Counted from the first letter of the stretch, positions 43,305 to 52,565 are shown. The stretch is DNA of 64,000 nt from Chitinophagaceae bacterium (GCA_016710935.1 JADJTY010000012.1:776241-840240); one strand, 5' to 3'. Made by a program: numbers and translations. The notes: generated from the letters alone by a model not told the origin.

Positions 43305-44438
43305 TTATTGTTTACTAAAAATCATTGCCGCATTACAACCTCCAAAGCCGGATGCTGTTTTTAAGAAATGATCTGTTGTTGTTTTGTATAATGATGAACA
43401 GACATTTATTTTTTGGCTAACTCCTGAATTTTCAAATCCCCTGGTTGGCATTACCAGGTTTTCTTGTAATGATTGCATGGAAATGATGGATTCAATTATT
43501 CCGGCCGCACCCAATGTGTGGCCATAATAACCTTTTAAGCTGTTTACCGGTACATCCTGCAGGCCGGATAAGCTTATTGCTCTTGCTTCCATCTCATCAT
43601 TAAAGAGCGTGGCTGTACCATGCGCCGAGATAAAACCAATATCTTTTGCCGAAATACGGGAAGCATATATTGCTTTGTTGATTGCAGCACTTAATTCTTC
43701 GCCGGTACGGGAAGGCCCACTGATATGATTGGCATCATTACTTACCGAACCTCCGTTTACTTTTACGCCATTTGAATGAAGTTTATTGGAAGAAAGAACT
43801 ATGGTTCCTGCTGCTTCGCCCAGGTTAATCCCATCTCTTGCTATATCAAATGGCTTGCAGGGCAATGGACTTACTGCCTGGAAAGACTGAAAACCCGACA
43901 AAACAAATTTGCTGATCACATCTGCTCCTGCTACAACCGCATGTTCATATTGGCCCGATTGTATCAGTCGCATACCGGTTAATATGGCCAATATGCCTGA
44001 GATACACGCGTTGGAAATGATGACAGGTTGGTTTGCAAAATGAAAATGATCAGCTACCATTTTACCCGATGTATAGAGCGAAATTCTCTTATTTAATGAA
44101 GCGGATGCTTCTTCTGTTTCCAGTAAATTTACATTCCCCTTTGTAGATGAAATGATGAGTATTGTTTTTTTATCCGAAGCTTCAACTGCACTTTTTGACA
44201 ATGCTTTGCTTATAGATGCGATGAGCAGGTTTTCGAATTTTGTATACTTATGTTGCTGATCATTTGAAGCGAAGCTGCCATCAGCAAACAAGGCCGCCTG
44301 GAATGGCACATCTGACATACTGCTGGCCGGATGCAGGTTAATACCTGATACATTTTGCTTTAGATTCAAAAAATTTTCTGCAGTTGTTAAACCTATGGGT
44401 GATACAATATTATCCGCACTAACAAAAATTTCTGTCAT
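43305..44438 (-). CDS. Beta-ketoacyl-ACP synthase, KS 3
   Basis: Start set at ATG 44438 (MTEIFVSADNIVSPIG), matching the ketosynthase N-terminus; ATGs at 44462 and 44519 would overlap the thioesterase gene. 377 residues, slightly short for KAS II. Nucleophile ISNACISGILAI, HGTATLFNDEMEA and YYGHTLGAAGI are intact. It is more diverged than KS 1, KS 2 and KS 4 and may act on a special primer such as the coumaroyl starter (inference). Confidence 0.87.
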   Translation of the reverse strand: MTEIFVSADNIVSPIGLTTAENFLNLKQNVSGINLHPASSMSDVPFQAALFADGSFASNDQQHKYTKFENLLIASISKALSKSAVEASDKKTILIISSTKGNVNLLETEEASASLNKRISLYTSGKMVADHFHFANQPVIISNACISGILAILTGMRLIQSGQYEHAVVAGADVISKFVLSGFQSFQAVSPLPCKPFDIARDGINLGEAAGTIVLSSNKLHSNGVKVNGGSVSNDANHISGPSRTGEELSAAINKAIYASRISAKDIGFISAHGTATLFNDEMEARAISLSGLQDVPVNSLKGYYGHTLGAAGIIESIISMQSLQENLVMPTRGFENSGVSQKINVCSSLYKTTTDHFLKTASGFGGCNAAMIFSKQ

Positions 44439-44448
44439 AGTTTTTTCA

Positions 44449-44874
44449 TTATACCTGGTCATGTTTCTTTTTCCACGCTTCAAAAAAAGGCGGATTAGAC
44501 AGTTGAAGAACTGAATCATCCTTACTTAAAAAAACCTGCACAGAAGATCCTGTTGCAACCAGCTCTCCGCTGGAAGCATTAAAGAGCCTGTAAGTAAACT
44601 TTAATTTTGCAGCATCCAGTGGAATGAACCTGGTTTCAACAATTACCCGGTCTCCATATCGCAAAGAACGTTTAAAATCGCATTGTACACTCACTACCGG
44701 TATTACAAATCCCAGTTTATAAACTTCCAGGTAACCCAGGTCATGTGTATTTCCAAAAGCTTCCCTCCCGTCTTCAAAATAGCGGATATAATGCCCGTGC
44801 CATACAATTCCCAATGGGTCTGCTTCATTAAAACGAACCAATACTTCTGTCTTGCTGCTCAATGCTGTCTTCAT
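44449..44874 (-). CDS. Acyl-CoA/ACP thioesterase, 4HBT (YbgC/FadM-like) family
   Basis: 141 residues, hotdog fold. Diagnostic RFNEADPLGIVWHGHYIRYFEDGREAFG, with the catalytic Asp in ADPLGIVWHG. In aryl-polyene clusters a similar thioesterase is present (ApeK-like). It might release or proof-read the chain. Ten bases lie between it and the next upstream gene's stop. Confidence 0.88.
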   Translation of the reverse strand: MKTALSSKTEVLVRFNEADPLGIVWHGHYIRYFEDGREAFGNTHDLGYLEVYKLGFVIPVVSVQCDFKRSLRYGDRVIVETRFIPLDAAKLKFTYRLFNASSGELVATGSSVQVFLSKDDSVLQLSNPPFFEAWKKKHDQV

Positions 44875-44884
44875 ACTACTTAAA

Positions 44885-45535
44885 TCAACTGCCGTATTTA
44901 TTGCGCCAATCTTTGTATTTTTTCTTATTTATCTCTTCAATCACTTCTTTAATGGTTGATGCCCAGTAATTACGAAAACCAATGCCCGTGGCTTTGGTGA
45001 TCATGCGCTCTGTCATTAAAACTTTCTTCGTTTTCATATCCACCAAAGTAACCCAAATAGCTGCATCTCCTTTTTTATCTACTTTGCGCATGGCTTCCAT
45101 TACAAACAAAAGTCCCACACCGTTTTTACCGGAAAGGTCTAATGCATTAACAACAGCAGCAATATCAGATTCCTTAAAACGGTCAAAATCTGACATATTG
45201 GTTGAAAGGATATCGGTTGAGTTTACTTTGCTGATATTCTTGCTAACTGCACCAAAATCGTGGTTAATATTTGAATTACGAAAAGCTCCTTTCAGGTCAA
45301 ATTTTTTAGGCTCCAGCACGATCAGGTCGTTAATACTACCGTAAAGACGGTTGCGTATATCATCTGCATTCCCCAGGTCAAGTAATTTTGTTTTACTAAA
45401 ATCAATACCCAGGTAAGTAAGCGGGCTTTCGCTATCGTTAAATACCTCCTTAAGTGTTTGGGAAAAAGATGTGGTATTAATGCCAAACATAAGTACGAAG
45501 GCAAAAAACCAGCTTAATTTGTTTGTCCGTTTCAT
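44885..45535 (-). CDS. Secreted hypothetical protein of the pigment cluster
   Basis: 216 residues, signal peptide (WFFAFVLMFGINTTSFSQ). The mature domain includes SPLTYLGIDFSKTKLLDLGNADDIRNRLYGSINDL and GVGLLFVMEAMRKVDKKGDAAIWVTLVDMKTKKVLMTER, an alpha/beta periplasmic fold that I cannot name. Sandwiched between the dehydratase and thioesterase with gaps of 2 and 10 bases, so it belongs to the operon and may help transport or assembly. Confidence 0.72.
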   Translation of the reverse strand: MKRTNKLSWFFAFVLMFGINTTSFSQTLKEVFNDSESPLTYLGIDFSKTKLLDLGNADDIRNRLYGSINDLIVLEPKKFDLKGAFRNSNINHDFGAVSKNISKVNSTDILSTNMSDFDRFKESDIAAVVNALDLSGKNGVGLLFVMEAMRKVDKKGDAAIWVTLVDMKTKKVLMTERMITKATGIGFRNYWASTIKEVIEEINKKKYKDWRNKYGS

Positions 45536-45537
45536 GA

Positions 45538-45966
45538 TCAGGAATTTTTAAGTTGATTAATAAATATTTTCATCTTGCATTGAGCAATCAATTGCCCGTT
45601 ACAAGTGATTTTTCCGGAAATTAATGTTACATCAAAAATCTGATTTTCTGTGGTAATTTCTGTAATTAATTCATCGCCGGTTACGGGCAATGCAAATACC
45701 TGCAGGTTATTTACTGCGCCAATATAACCTACCAATACAGGCTTGTTTTGGGTATGCGATACATAACCTGCACTGGCTGCTGCAGTCTGGGCAATATTTT
45801 CTACCAGGCCAGGTTCTTTAAATACGCCATCCTTCACAAAAATATTATCCGCTTTTATGGTAAATCCTGTTGTGGTAACCGTTTCGGTAACACCCAAAAG
45901 TTTGTCCACCATTACAAAAGGAGGTTTTTGCGGAATAAGGGATTGAATGTTTTCTATGTTTATCAT
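45538..45966 (-). CDS. Hotdog dehydratase-like protein, DH 2 (His missing)
   Basis: 142 residues, hotdog family of the ApeP type (LIPQKPPFVMVDKLLGV). The His-bearing GHFP motif is absent (KDGVFKEPG instead), but the Glu of the partner helix is kept (Glu56 in LVENIAQTAAASAG). It may supply Glu to a heterodimer with DH 1. Starts 71 bases after the acyltransferase stop. Confidence 0.85.
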   Translation of the reverse strand: MINIENIQSLIPQKPPFVMVDKLLGVTETVTTTGFTIKADNIFVKDGVFKEPGLVENIAQTAAASAGYVSHTQNKPVLVGYIGAVNNLQVFALPVTGDELITEITTENQIFDVTLISGKITCNGQLIAQCKMKIFINQLKNS

Positions 45967-46037
45967 TTTTAATAATGTTGTTGAAAGGTTGTTAACCCTT
46001 TAACTGGATGCTGCAAAGTTAAAACAACTTATAAAGA

Positions 46038-46931
46038 TCAGCCTTGTTTCGGCTGTTCCCAAAAATTATAATAATTAAACCATTGTTCAGGATATTGTTT
46101 AATCTTCTTTTCTGTTTCTATCACATACTCTGTCAACATTTGTTGCATGATCTCATTTTTTGCAACCGAAGTATAATCCTTAATGTTACTTGAAAACAAA
46201 TGATAATGCAAATTACTTTCCTTAACTGCAAATACATACGAAACCGGAACCTTAAATTTTGATGCCAGCAGAAAGGGCCCCATCGGAAACCTTGCCGGTT
46301 CTCCTAAAAAACTGGCGGTTAAAGTTTTGTTTCCTTCCATAAATCTGTCGGCATGCATACAAACCAGCTCGTTGTTGGTTAATGCTTCGCTTATTTTATA
46401 AATATGGCTCAGGTCATTTTTAATAACAATGATACTCATGTTTCGCTTACCAATTACACCCTCAAGGTATTCCTTAATCTGTTCATGTTCGCCATCATAC
46501 AATACAATATTGATCCGGCTTTCCAGGCGTTTGAATAAGTGTCCGGCCACATCCCAGTTTCCTATATGGGCACTGAGCAAAATGCCTCCTTTTTTTAATG
46601 CTGCAATTTTGTGCAGGTTTTCTTCTCCATCAAAATGAAAACTGAATTTATTTTTTATACCAGACATGAGCACTACTTTATCAATAATACCCTGGCCCAG
46701 TAAAAAATAATTTTTATAAAGTTTGGTAAGTGATGAAAACCTTCCGTAGCCCAGCTTACGGCGATAAAGTAAATAAATTTGCCGGGATGCCTTGTAAGAA
46801 AAAAAGAAGTAATACAGCACCACAAACCTTAACAGGAAGTAGGCTGGTAAAACGCCAAATGTTTTTAATACCCACACAAAAATCCGGTATCCGAGCGGAG
46901 TACCTTTGGATTTACCATGCCATGCAGACAT
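46038..46931 (-). CDS. LpxL/HtrB-like lysophospholipid acyltransferase
   Basis: 297 residues from ATG 46931, which overlaps the ACP 3 stop (TAATG); an upstream in-frame ATG at 46976 overlaps much more. Membrane segment near residues 20-40. HX4D motif SAHIGNWDVAG and a later MHADRFMEGN typical of lipid A late acyltransferases. It could esterify a lipid or the resorcinol with the polyene chain, and is a second candidate for the ester-forming step. Confidence 0.87.
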   Translation of the reverse strand: MSAWHGKSKGTPLGYRIFVWVLKTFGVLPAYFLLRFVVLYYFFFSYKASRQIYLLYRRKLGYGRFSSLTKLYKNYFLLGQGIIDKVVLMSGIKNKFSFHFDGEENLHKIAALKKGGILLSAHIGNWDVAGHLFKRLESRINIVLYDGEHEQIKEYLEGVIGKRNMSIIVIKNDLSHIYKISEALTNNELVCMHADRFMEGNKTLTASFLGEPARFPMGPFLLASKFKVPVSYVFAVKESNLHYHLFSSNIKDYTSVAKNEIMQQMLTEYVIETEKKIKQYPEQWFNYYNFWEQPKQG

Positions 46932-47188
46932 TATGCAAGTTCTTTTGAATTTACCCGGGATATGATATAATCGCAAAAATCCTGGAAGGTAGCAATATCA
47001 GTAAAGTCTTCGGGTTTTACTTTAAATGCAAAGTTACTTTCTATAACCACAACCAGGTCAATATAATCAAGGCTGTCGAGTCCAAGTGTTTCCTTTAAAT
47101 TAGCTTCCGGTACCAGCTTTGCTTCGTCCACTTCAAATTCCTCAATGAGGAATTCGTGTATTCTCTCAAGTATTTCTGTGTTTGTCAT
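46931..47188 (-). CDS. Acyl carrier protein (ACP 3)
   Basis: 85 residues from MTNTEILERI (an ATG at 47194 adds two residues). Phosphopantetheine site LGLDSLDYIDL (Ser39). More diverged than ACP 1 and ACP 2. Twelve bases after KS 4 and coupled to the acyltransferase, so it probably carries the chain for KS 4 and the FabG-like reductase. Confidence 0.92.
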   Translation of the reverse strand: MTNTEILERIHEFLIEEFEVDEAKLVPEANLKETLGLDSLDYIDLVVVIESNFAFKVKPEDFTDIATFQDFCDYIISRVNSKELA

Positions 47189-47199
47189 AAGCAATTACA

Positions 47200-48420
47200 T
47201 TAAATCAATTTTCTAATTATAAGCGATGAGTTAGTTCCTCCAAAACCAAAGGAGTTAGACAAAAATACAACTATATCTTTTTCAATTGCACTTTTTGCTA
47301 TATTCAATTTCGCAGAATCCTCATCGGGGTTTTCAAAATTTATGTTGGGTGCAACAAACGAGTTCTGCATCATTAACACCGAATAAACAATTTCACTGGC
47401 CCCTGCCATCCAGCATTCATGGCCCGTCATGGATTTTGTTGAACTTACCAACGGCTTATGTTGCCCAAAAACTTCATCAATTGCCCTGGCTTCGCTGGCA
47501 TCTCCGGCAGGGGTAGAGGTTGCATGTGCATTGATATAATCCACATCCGCAGCCATGATGCCTGCATCCTTCATGGCCATATGCAATGATCTTACCGGTC
47601 CCTCTACAGTTGGATTGGATATATGAGCACCGTTGGATGAAAACCCATATCCAATTACCTCGCCCAGTATCTTTGCGCCTCTTTTTTGGGCCGATTCCAG
47701 TGTTTCTAAAATAACAGTTGCCGCACCACCACTGGGTATCAGCCCGTCGCGGTCACGGTCAAATGGACGGGATGCTTTTGTCGGGTCATTTTCCCTGATC
47801 GAAAAAGCAGATAAAGCATCAAAAGTACCCATTGATAAATGGTTTATTTCCTGGGCGCCACCACAAACGATACGATCCTGTAAACCAGATTTTATAAAAT
47901 GATATCCCAGCCCGATAGCATGAGAACCGCTTGCACAGGCTGCGCTGACAGTAAAATTGATACCCCGCAATTTAAAAATAGTAGCCAGGTTCATGGTTAC
48001 GGTAGAATTCATGGTTTGAAAAACCGCTCCCGAACCCACTAACGTGGTATCTTTCTTCTCCCTGATAATATCATTTGCCTCAATAATGGCTTTGCCGGTA
48101 CTGTCATTACCGTAAATAATACCTATTTCATTGTCCTGAATGTAATCCGCATCAATGCCGGCATTTTCCAACGCTTCGATGGTTGCCAGGTATGCATATT
48201 CGCCCTGTTGTGGCAACATGATACGGGCTCTGCGGTCTAAACTTCCTTTCAGTTCAGGCTTATCTACAAATCCTGTCAGGCCCGATCTGTATCCATATTC
48301 TTTACGCACAGGGTCCAGTATGATGCCTGATCTTCCCTTGTACAGGGAATCCCTTACCTCATCCAGGTTTTTTCCTATGCAGGAATAAATGCCCATACCG
48401 GTTATAACTACTCTGTTCAT
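47200..48420 (-). CDS. Beta-ketoacyl-ACP synthase (KAS II type), KS 4
   Basis: Start set at ATG 48420 (MNRVVITGMGIYSCIG); the 23 residues upstream in frame come from the hairpin repeat and are not credible. 406 residues. SAACASGSHAIGLGY (Cys nucleophile), NAHATSTPAGDASEA and MTGHECWMAGASE intact. Likely the main polyene-extending ketosynthase together with ACP 3 and the ketoreductase. Confidence 0.92.
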   Translation of the reverse strand: MNRVVITGMGIYSCIGKNLDEVRDSLYKGRSGIILDPVRKEYGYRSGLTGFVDKPELKGSLDRRARIMLPQQGEYAYLATIEALENAGIDADYIQDNEIGIIYGNDSTGKAIIEANDIIREKKDTTLVGSGAVFQTMNSTVTMNLATIFKLRGINFTVSAACASGSHAIGLGYHFIKSGLQDRIVCGGAQEINHLSMGTFDALSAFSIRENDPTKASRPFDRDRDGLIPSGGAATVILETLESAQKRGAKILGEVIGYGFSSNGAHISNPTVEGPVRSLHMAMKDAGIMAADVDYINAHATSTPAGDASEARAIDEVFGQHKPLVSSTKSMTGHECWMAGASEIVYSVLMMQNSFVAPNINFENPDEDSAKLNIAKSAIEKDIVVFLSNSFGFGGTNSSLIIRKLI

Positions 48421-48432
48421 ATTGTTTATTTT

Positions 48433-48508
48433 GTAGGAACACGCCTGTGGCGTGTTCGAATTCGCCACAGGCGAATTTACACAGAACACGCCACAGGCGT
48501 GTTCCTAC
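48433..48508. repeat. Three-hairpin nested palindrome between KS 4 and the ketoreductase
   Basis: 25-bp perfect inverted repeats at 48433-48457 and 48484-48508. Each arm is itself a hairpin GAACACGCC-N3-GGCGTGTTC (48437-48457 and 48484-48504). The centre holds a third, AATTCGCC-ACA-GGCGAATT (48459-48477). All share a GCC-N3-GGC core. The ketoreductase stop codon (48505-48507) lies in the right arm. Confidence 0.85.
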
Positions 48509-49233
48509 GAATACAATCCTCCATTCACCGAAATAACCTCCCCGGTTATATAAGCTGCGCCTTCGGTTACTAAAAAGCCAACCGTATGTGCAACTTCTTC
48601 CGGGGTACCAAATCGTTTTAGCGGAACCATATTTTTTAATTCAGCTTCATTCAAACCTTCGGTCATATCTGTTTTAATAAAACCCGGCGCTACTGCATTT
48701 ACTGTAATTCCCTTGCGGCCAATTTCCTGTGCCAATGCTTTGGTGGCGCCAATTACACCGGCTTTGGCAGCTGAATAATTGGTTTGGCCCGGTAAACCTT
48801 TTAAACCTGATAAAGAAACAATATTGATGATTCTTCCGTACTTCTTCATCAGCATGCTGTTAACTACCAGGCGGGTTACATAAAAGAATCCATCCAGGTT
48901 TGTTTTGATGACATTGTCCCACTGTTCATCTTTCATCCACATCATCAAACCATCGTCACGTATACCTGCATTGTTCACCAATACTTCAATAACTTTATCT
49001 GTATTCGCTTCCATCCAATTGCCGAGTGTGCTTACAGTAGCTGCCTTGTCCGACACGTCAAATTGTATGATCTCTCCATCAACACCTTTTTCTTTAACCA
49101 GCGCCAGTGTATTATTTGCTTCCTGCTCATTCGATTTATAATTGATCAGCACATGATACCCCATCTCTGCCAGTTTAATACAAACGGCCCTTCCAATCCC
49201 TCTTGATCCTCCTGTAACTAATGCAAACTTCAT
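48505..49233 (-). CDS. 3-oxoacyl-ACP reductase (FabG-like SDR)
   Basis: 242 residues. NADP site TGGSRGIG (7-14), NNAG (87-90), catalytic Ser140 region and YSAAK (Tyr153, Lys157), PGFIKTDMT. Reduces the beta-keto group during polyene extension; it is the only ketoreductase in the cluster and so must serve all three ACPs. Its C-terminus (GGLYS-stop) runs into the hairpin repeat. Confidence 0.92.
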   Translation of the reverse strand: MKFALVTGGSRGIGRAVCIKLAEMGYHVLINYKSNEQEANNTLALVKEKGVDGEIIQFDVSDKAATVSTLGNWMEANTDKVIEVLVNNAGIRDDGLMMWMKDEQWDNVIKTNLDGFFYVTRLVVNSMLMKKYGRIINIVSLSGLKGLPGQTNYSAAKAGVIGATKALAQEIGRKGITVNAVAPGFIKTDMTEGLNEAELKNMVPLKRFGTPEEVAHTVGFLVTEGAAYITGEVISVNGGLYS

Positions 49234-49285
49234 CTTACTTGTTTTTCTGTTGATCTTAAAATGTTGAAATAATTTTTATCTGCTA

Positions 49286-50863
49286 TCAGGAAGCTACCTG
49301 TTCTGAAACCTTACCCAGTTTAAATGATACAACCGGATCAGATTTTTCAAAATATACTTTTATTCTTTGAAGGTCTTTATACTTCGGTTCATCTTCAATG
49401 AATTTCGGAAACAGTTTTCTGATCTCGGTATAAATATGATGTGTTTCGGTTGACAACCTGTCGGTACATTTTAAATAATCAATTGCCTGCAACACGGTCA
49501 TCATCTGTATGGTCAGCACTTCAAAGGAATTATCAATAACCCTTTTGGTCATTAACGCGGCATTGCAGCCCATGCTTACAATATCCTGGTTATCGTTGTT
49601 ATTGGGTATGCTGTGTATATACATGGGAAACGACATGGTTTGATTTTCGGCAACGGTTGATGTGGCCGTAAACTGCATGCCCTGCATACCAAAATTAAAG
49701 CCCAGTACACCCAGGTTTACAAAGGGCGGGAATTTCTGATTCAGCTTTTCGTTCAGCAAATAATTCAACTGCCTTTCGCTAAGCATAGATAATTTGGTAA
49801 TCGCAATTTTAAGTTTATCCATTTCCAGTGATACATAATCGCCATGAAAATTTCCGCCATGAAAAATATTTTCATTCTGATGATCGATCACCGGGTTATC
49901 GTTAACCGAGTTCAATTCGTCTACCACCACTTTTTCTGCATTACAAATGGTATCGTAAATGGGGCCGAGCACCTGGGTCACACACCGCAGCGAATAATAT
50001 TCCTGTACCTTATCCTGGAATACTTCCTGGTCAAGCTTTTCGGGGTTATACAAATGTTCCGACCGGCTGCGGATCATTTTACTGTCTTTTAAAATTTCCC
50101 TTAGCTGTGCTGCAATCTTATTTTGCCCGGTATGATGTTTTACAATATTCAATTCGTACGAATAATGATCGTCAAACGCCTCTACAACTTCGTTTATCAT
50201 TGCTGAAAGCATTACCGACCACTCCAGTAATTTTTGCGCCTGTATAATGTTTACCATACCAATACCCGTCATGGCTGATGTGCCGTTGAGTACAGCAAGC
50301 CCTTCCCGAATATGAATGGCAAGCGGCTTTATACCCAATTTCGCATATACATCTGCTGTAGGCTGTACCGTTCCCTCATAAATCACTTCGCCTTCGCCAA
50401 TTAAAACAAGGGCCAGGTGCGCAAGCTGAACCAGGTCGCCACTGGCACCAACGCCGCCATGCTCAAAAATGCAGGGCGACACATTTTTATTGATCAGTTC
50501 CTTAAGTAATTCCACAATTTCGGGATGAACACCGGAATATGCCTGCATCAGGCTGTTGAGACGGGCAATCATCACAGCTTTTACCATGATGGGGCTCATC
50601 ATATTACCTGCTCCCGAGCTATGGCTACGGATAAGGTTATACTGCAGCTGCAACAGGTTTTTCTCATTAACCTTATACTGTGCCATTGGGCCAAAGCCCG
50701 TATTGATACCGTAAATAAGTTTATTAGAAGAGAACTTTTGTAAAAACTGGAAATTTACCTCCACTTTTTCAATCGTTTGCGTATCTAAAGACACTTCTTT
50801 GTTCTTGTATAAGATATCTGAAAAATTATCCAGAGAAAGGGCTCTGTCTCCTACATGTACCAT
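49286..50863 (-). CDS. Tyrosine ammonia-lyase (HAL/PAL family, MIO enzyme)
   Basis: 525 residues. MIO-forming Ala140-Ser141-Gly142 in GGVGASGDLVQLAHLAL; YGINTGFGPM; NLIRSHSSG (His81); FNFGMQGMQFTATS; HSIPNNNDNQDIVSMG. As recalled, the residues match the Flavobacterium johnsoniae tyrosine ammonia-lyase very closely, including NLIRSHSSG. Converts L-tyrosine to 4-coumarate plus ammonia, the expected aryl starter of flexirubin. First gene of the large minus-strand operon; divergent from the secreted pair at 51 kb. Confidence 0.9.
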   Translation of the reverse strand: MVHVGDRALSLDNFSDILYKNKEVSLDTQTIEKVEVNFQFLQKFSSNKLIYGINTGFGPMAQYKVNEKNLLQLQYNLIRSHSSGAGNMMSPIMVKAVMIARLNSLMQAYSGVHPEIVELLKELINKNVSPCIFEHGGVGASGDLVQLAHLALVLIGEGEVIYEGTVQPTADVYAKLGIKPLAIHIREGLAVLNGTSAMTGIGMVNIIQAQKLLEWSVMLSAMINEVVEAFDDHYSYELNIVKHHTGQNKIAAQLREILKDSKMIRSRSEHLYNPEKLDQEVFQDKVQEYYSLRCVTQVLGPIYDTICNAEKVVVDELNSVNDNPVIDHQNENIFHGGNFHGDYVSLEMDKLKIAITKLSMLSERQLNYLLNEKLNQKFPPFVNLGVLGFNFGMQGMQFTATSTVAENQTMSFPMYIHSIPNNNDNQDIVSMGCNAALMTKRVIDNSFEVLTIQMMTVLQAIDYLKCTDRLSTETHHIYTEIRKLFPKFIEDEPKYKDLQRIKVYFEKSDPVVSFKLGKVSEQVAS

Positions 50864-51002
50864 GATCCGATTTTTTTCTGTCCGCAGAACACTTCCGCAG
50901 TTATTAAGATTATTAGCTAAGGTGGTAAAAATAGAATAAAGAATTCAAATTTTTATTTTTTGCTGCTTATATACGAAAATATTGAAAGATCTTGTTAAAC
51001 AA

Positions 51003-51032
51003 TTGTGGCTATTGGGTATTTTTATACATTTA
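51003..51032 (+). promoter_or_regulatory. Promoter upstream of the first tandem secreted protein
   Basis: TTG (51003-51005), 19-bp spacer, TACATTTA (51025-51032), one mismatch to TAnnTTTG. The surrounding AATTGTGG...GGGTATTTTTA is repeated before the paralogue at about 51802-51825. Confidence 0.5.
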
Positions 51033-51062
51033 CATTATTTTATAATTCAACCAAAACTTAAT

Positions 51063-51656
51063 ATGAAAAAAATAATCAAAGCTGTAGGGTTTTTAGCACT
51101 TACTGTTTCATTCTTGAATGTTACTGCGCAAAAAATTAAAGCAACAATGGGAGATCCATCTGTATTAAAAAACGAAACCAATATCAATATTGAGTTTACG
51201 TATGAGAATGTTTCTGTGGGAAAATTTGCTGACGAAAATGATTATATAAAGAAAAAGAGGGATGATTATAATGCTAAAACCCCAGGTCGTGGCAATAAAT
51301 GGGCTAATGACTGGATTGCCGACAGGAACAACAGGTACGAACCCAAGTTCATTGAGCTATTTACTATAAACAGCAAAAAAACAGTTAGCAAAAAAGCTAA
51401 ATACACTTTAATATTTAAAACCAAATCTATAGAGCCTGGTTTTAGTGTTGCAGGAGGTTGGGTAGCAACTAAAAATGCCTCAATAGATGCTGAAGTATGG
51501 ATTGTTGAAACAGCAAAAAGGAGCAATAAAATTGCTGTAATAACAGTCAATAATGCACCCGGTGGCTCCTGGACAGAAGATGAATCTGTTGCCGGAGTAA
51601 GAATTTCGGAATCTTTTGCAATTTCGGGCAAAAAATTGGCTAAGTTTATCTACTAA
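51063..51656 (+). CDS. Secreted hypothetical protein, tandem paralogue A
   Basis: 197 residues from ATG 51063 (MKKIIKAVGFLALTVSFLNVTAQ), with signal peptide. Mature part KATMGDPSVLKNETNINIEFTYENVSVGKF, NRYEPKFIELF, WIVETAKRSNKIAVITVNNAPGG. It is beta-rich and unrecognised, with a clear paralogue 250 bases downstream. Four plus-strand secreted genes here interrupt the minus-strand pigment arm. Confidence 0.72.
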   Translation: MKKIIKAVGFLALTVSFLNVTAQKIKATMGDPSVLKNETNINIEFTYENVSVGKFADENDYIKKKRDDYNAKTPGRGNKWANDWIADRNNRYEPKFIELFTINSKKTVSKKAKYTLIFKTKSIEPGFSVAGGWVATKNASIDAEVWIVETAKRSNKIAVITVNNAPGGSWTEDESVAGVRISESFAISGKKLAKFIY

Positions 51657-51903
51657 ATCTTTAGTGATTATTTCTTTACAAAGGCTTCATGTGGCAGCCT
51701 TTACCAGATTATATATTATCTATAACCTGTGAAAATAATCGGATTTTATTTAGCATTACCGATATGCTGATTGTAGCCATAAAGTTTTTTGCAGTAGGTT
51801 AAAATTGTGGTTACCGGGTATTTTTAAATGGTAGATTTAGTCTACTTTTATATTTATAGCTGATTATTTCATTCTAATTAATTTAAAAAACAAACATACT
51901 CAC

Positions 51904-52482
51904 ATGAAAAAATTAACAGGTTTATTATTATTAACCTTTTTGTTTGGTTTACAGGCTAGTGCTCAAAAAGTAAAAACCACCAGCGGCAATGATGATATAT
52001 TAAAATCAGAAAGCAGCATTAATATTGAATTTAATTATGATAATATTACGGTGGGCAAGTTTAAGAACGAGCAGGAATATATTACCGTTAAAACTGAGGA
52101 ATACAACAAAAAAGAAGCGGGAAAAGGTGATAGCTGGGCTGTAAGCTGGAAAAACGACCGGGAAGCCCGGTATCAGCCAAAATTTATTGAACTATTTACA
52201 CTCAGTAGTGGCATGAGCGTGGCCAAAGATGCCAAATACACCATGATCGTTAAAACCGTATCAATTGAACCAGGCTGGAATATTGGAATAAGCCGTAAAA
52301 ATGCCGAGATTGACCTGGAGGTGTGGATAGTAGAAACTGCAAACAAAAGCAGCAAGCTTGCCACTTTTACCATCAATAATGTACCAGGCGGAACTGCTTT
52401 CGGTTATGATTTTGATACCGGATTGCGTATTTCAGAAGCTTATGCCAAAGCTGGAAAAAGTATAGGTAAATCGCTAAAATAG
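51904..52482 (+). CDS. Secreted hypothetical protein, tandem paralogue B
   Basis: 192 residues, signal peptide MKKLTGLLLLTFLFGLQASAQ. Shares with A: NIEFNYDNITVGKF, RYQPKFIELFT, VSIEPGWN, WIVETANKSSKLATFTINNVPGG. The pair therefore arose by tandem duplication, apparently including the promoter region. Followed by a terminator at 52506. Function unknown. Confidence 0.75.
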   Translation: MKKLTGLLLLTFLFGLQASAQKVKTTSGNDDILKSESSINIEFNYDNITVGKFKNEQEYITVKTEEYNKKEAGKGDSWAVSWKNDREARYQPKFIELFTLSSGMSVAKDAKYTMIVKTVSIEPGWNIGISRKNAEIDLEVWIVETANKSSKLATFTINNVPGGTAFGYDFDTGLRISEAYAKAGKSIGKSLK

Positions 52483-52505
52483 TCATTATATAAAATGATA
52501 TTTGC

Positions 52506-52536
52506 AAAAGGCTTCTTAGTTAAAGAAGCCTTTTTT
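52506..52536 (+). terminator. Terminator after paralogue B
   Basis: AAAAGGCTTCTT / AAGAAGCCTTTT, 12-bp stem, 5-base loop, then a T-run. Confidence 0.85.
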
Positions 52537-52565
52537 GTTGTAGTAAAATTTGTTATATCTTGTTT

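Noticed and set aside
48421..48489. N-terminal extension of KS 4 (23 residues)
   Set aside because: Encoded mostly by the hairpin repeat; MNRVVITGMG at 48420 is the normal ketosynthase start.
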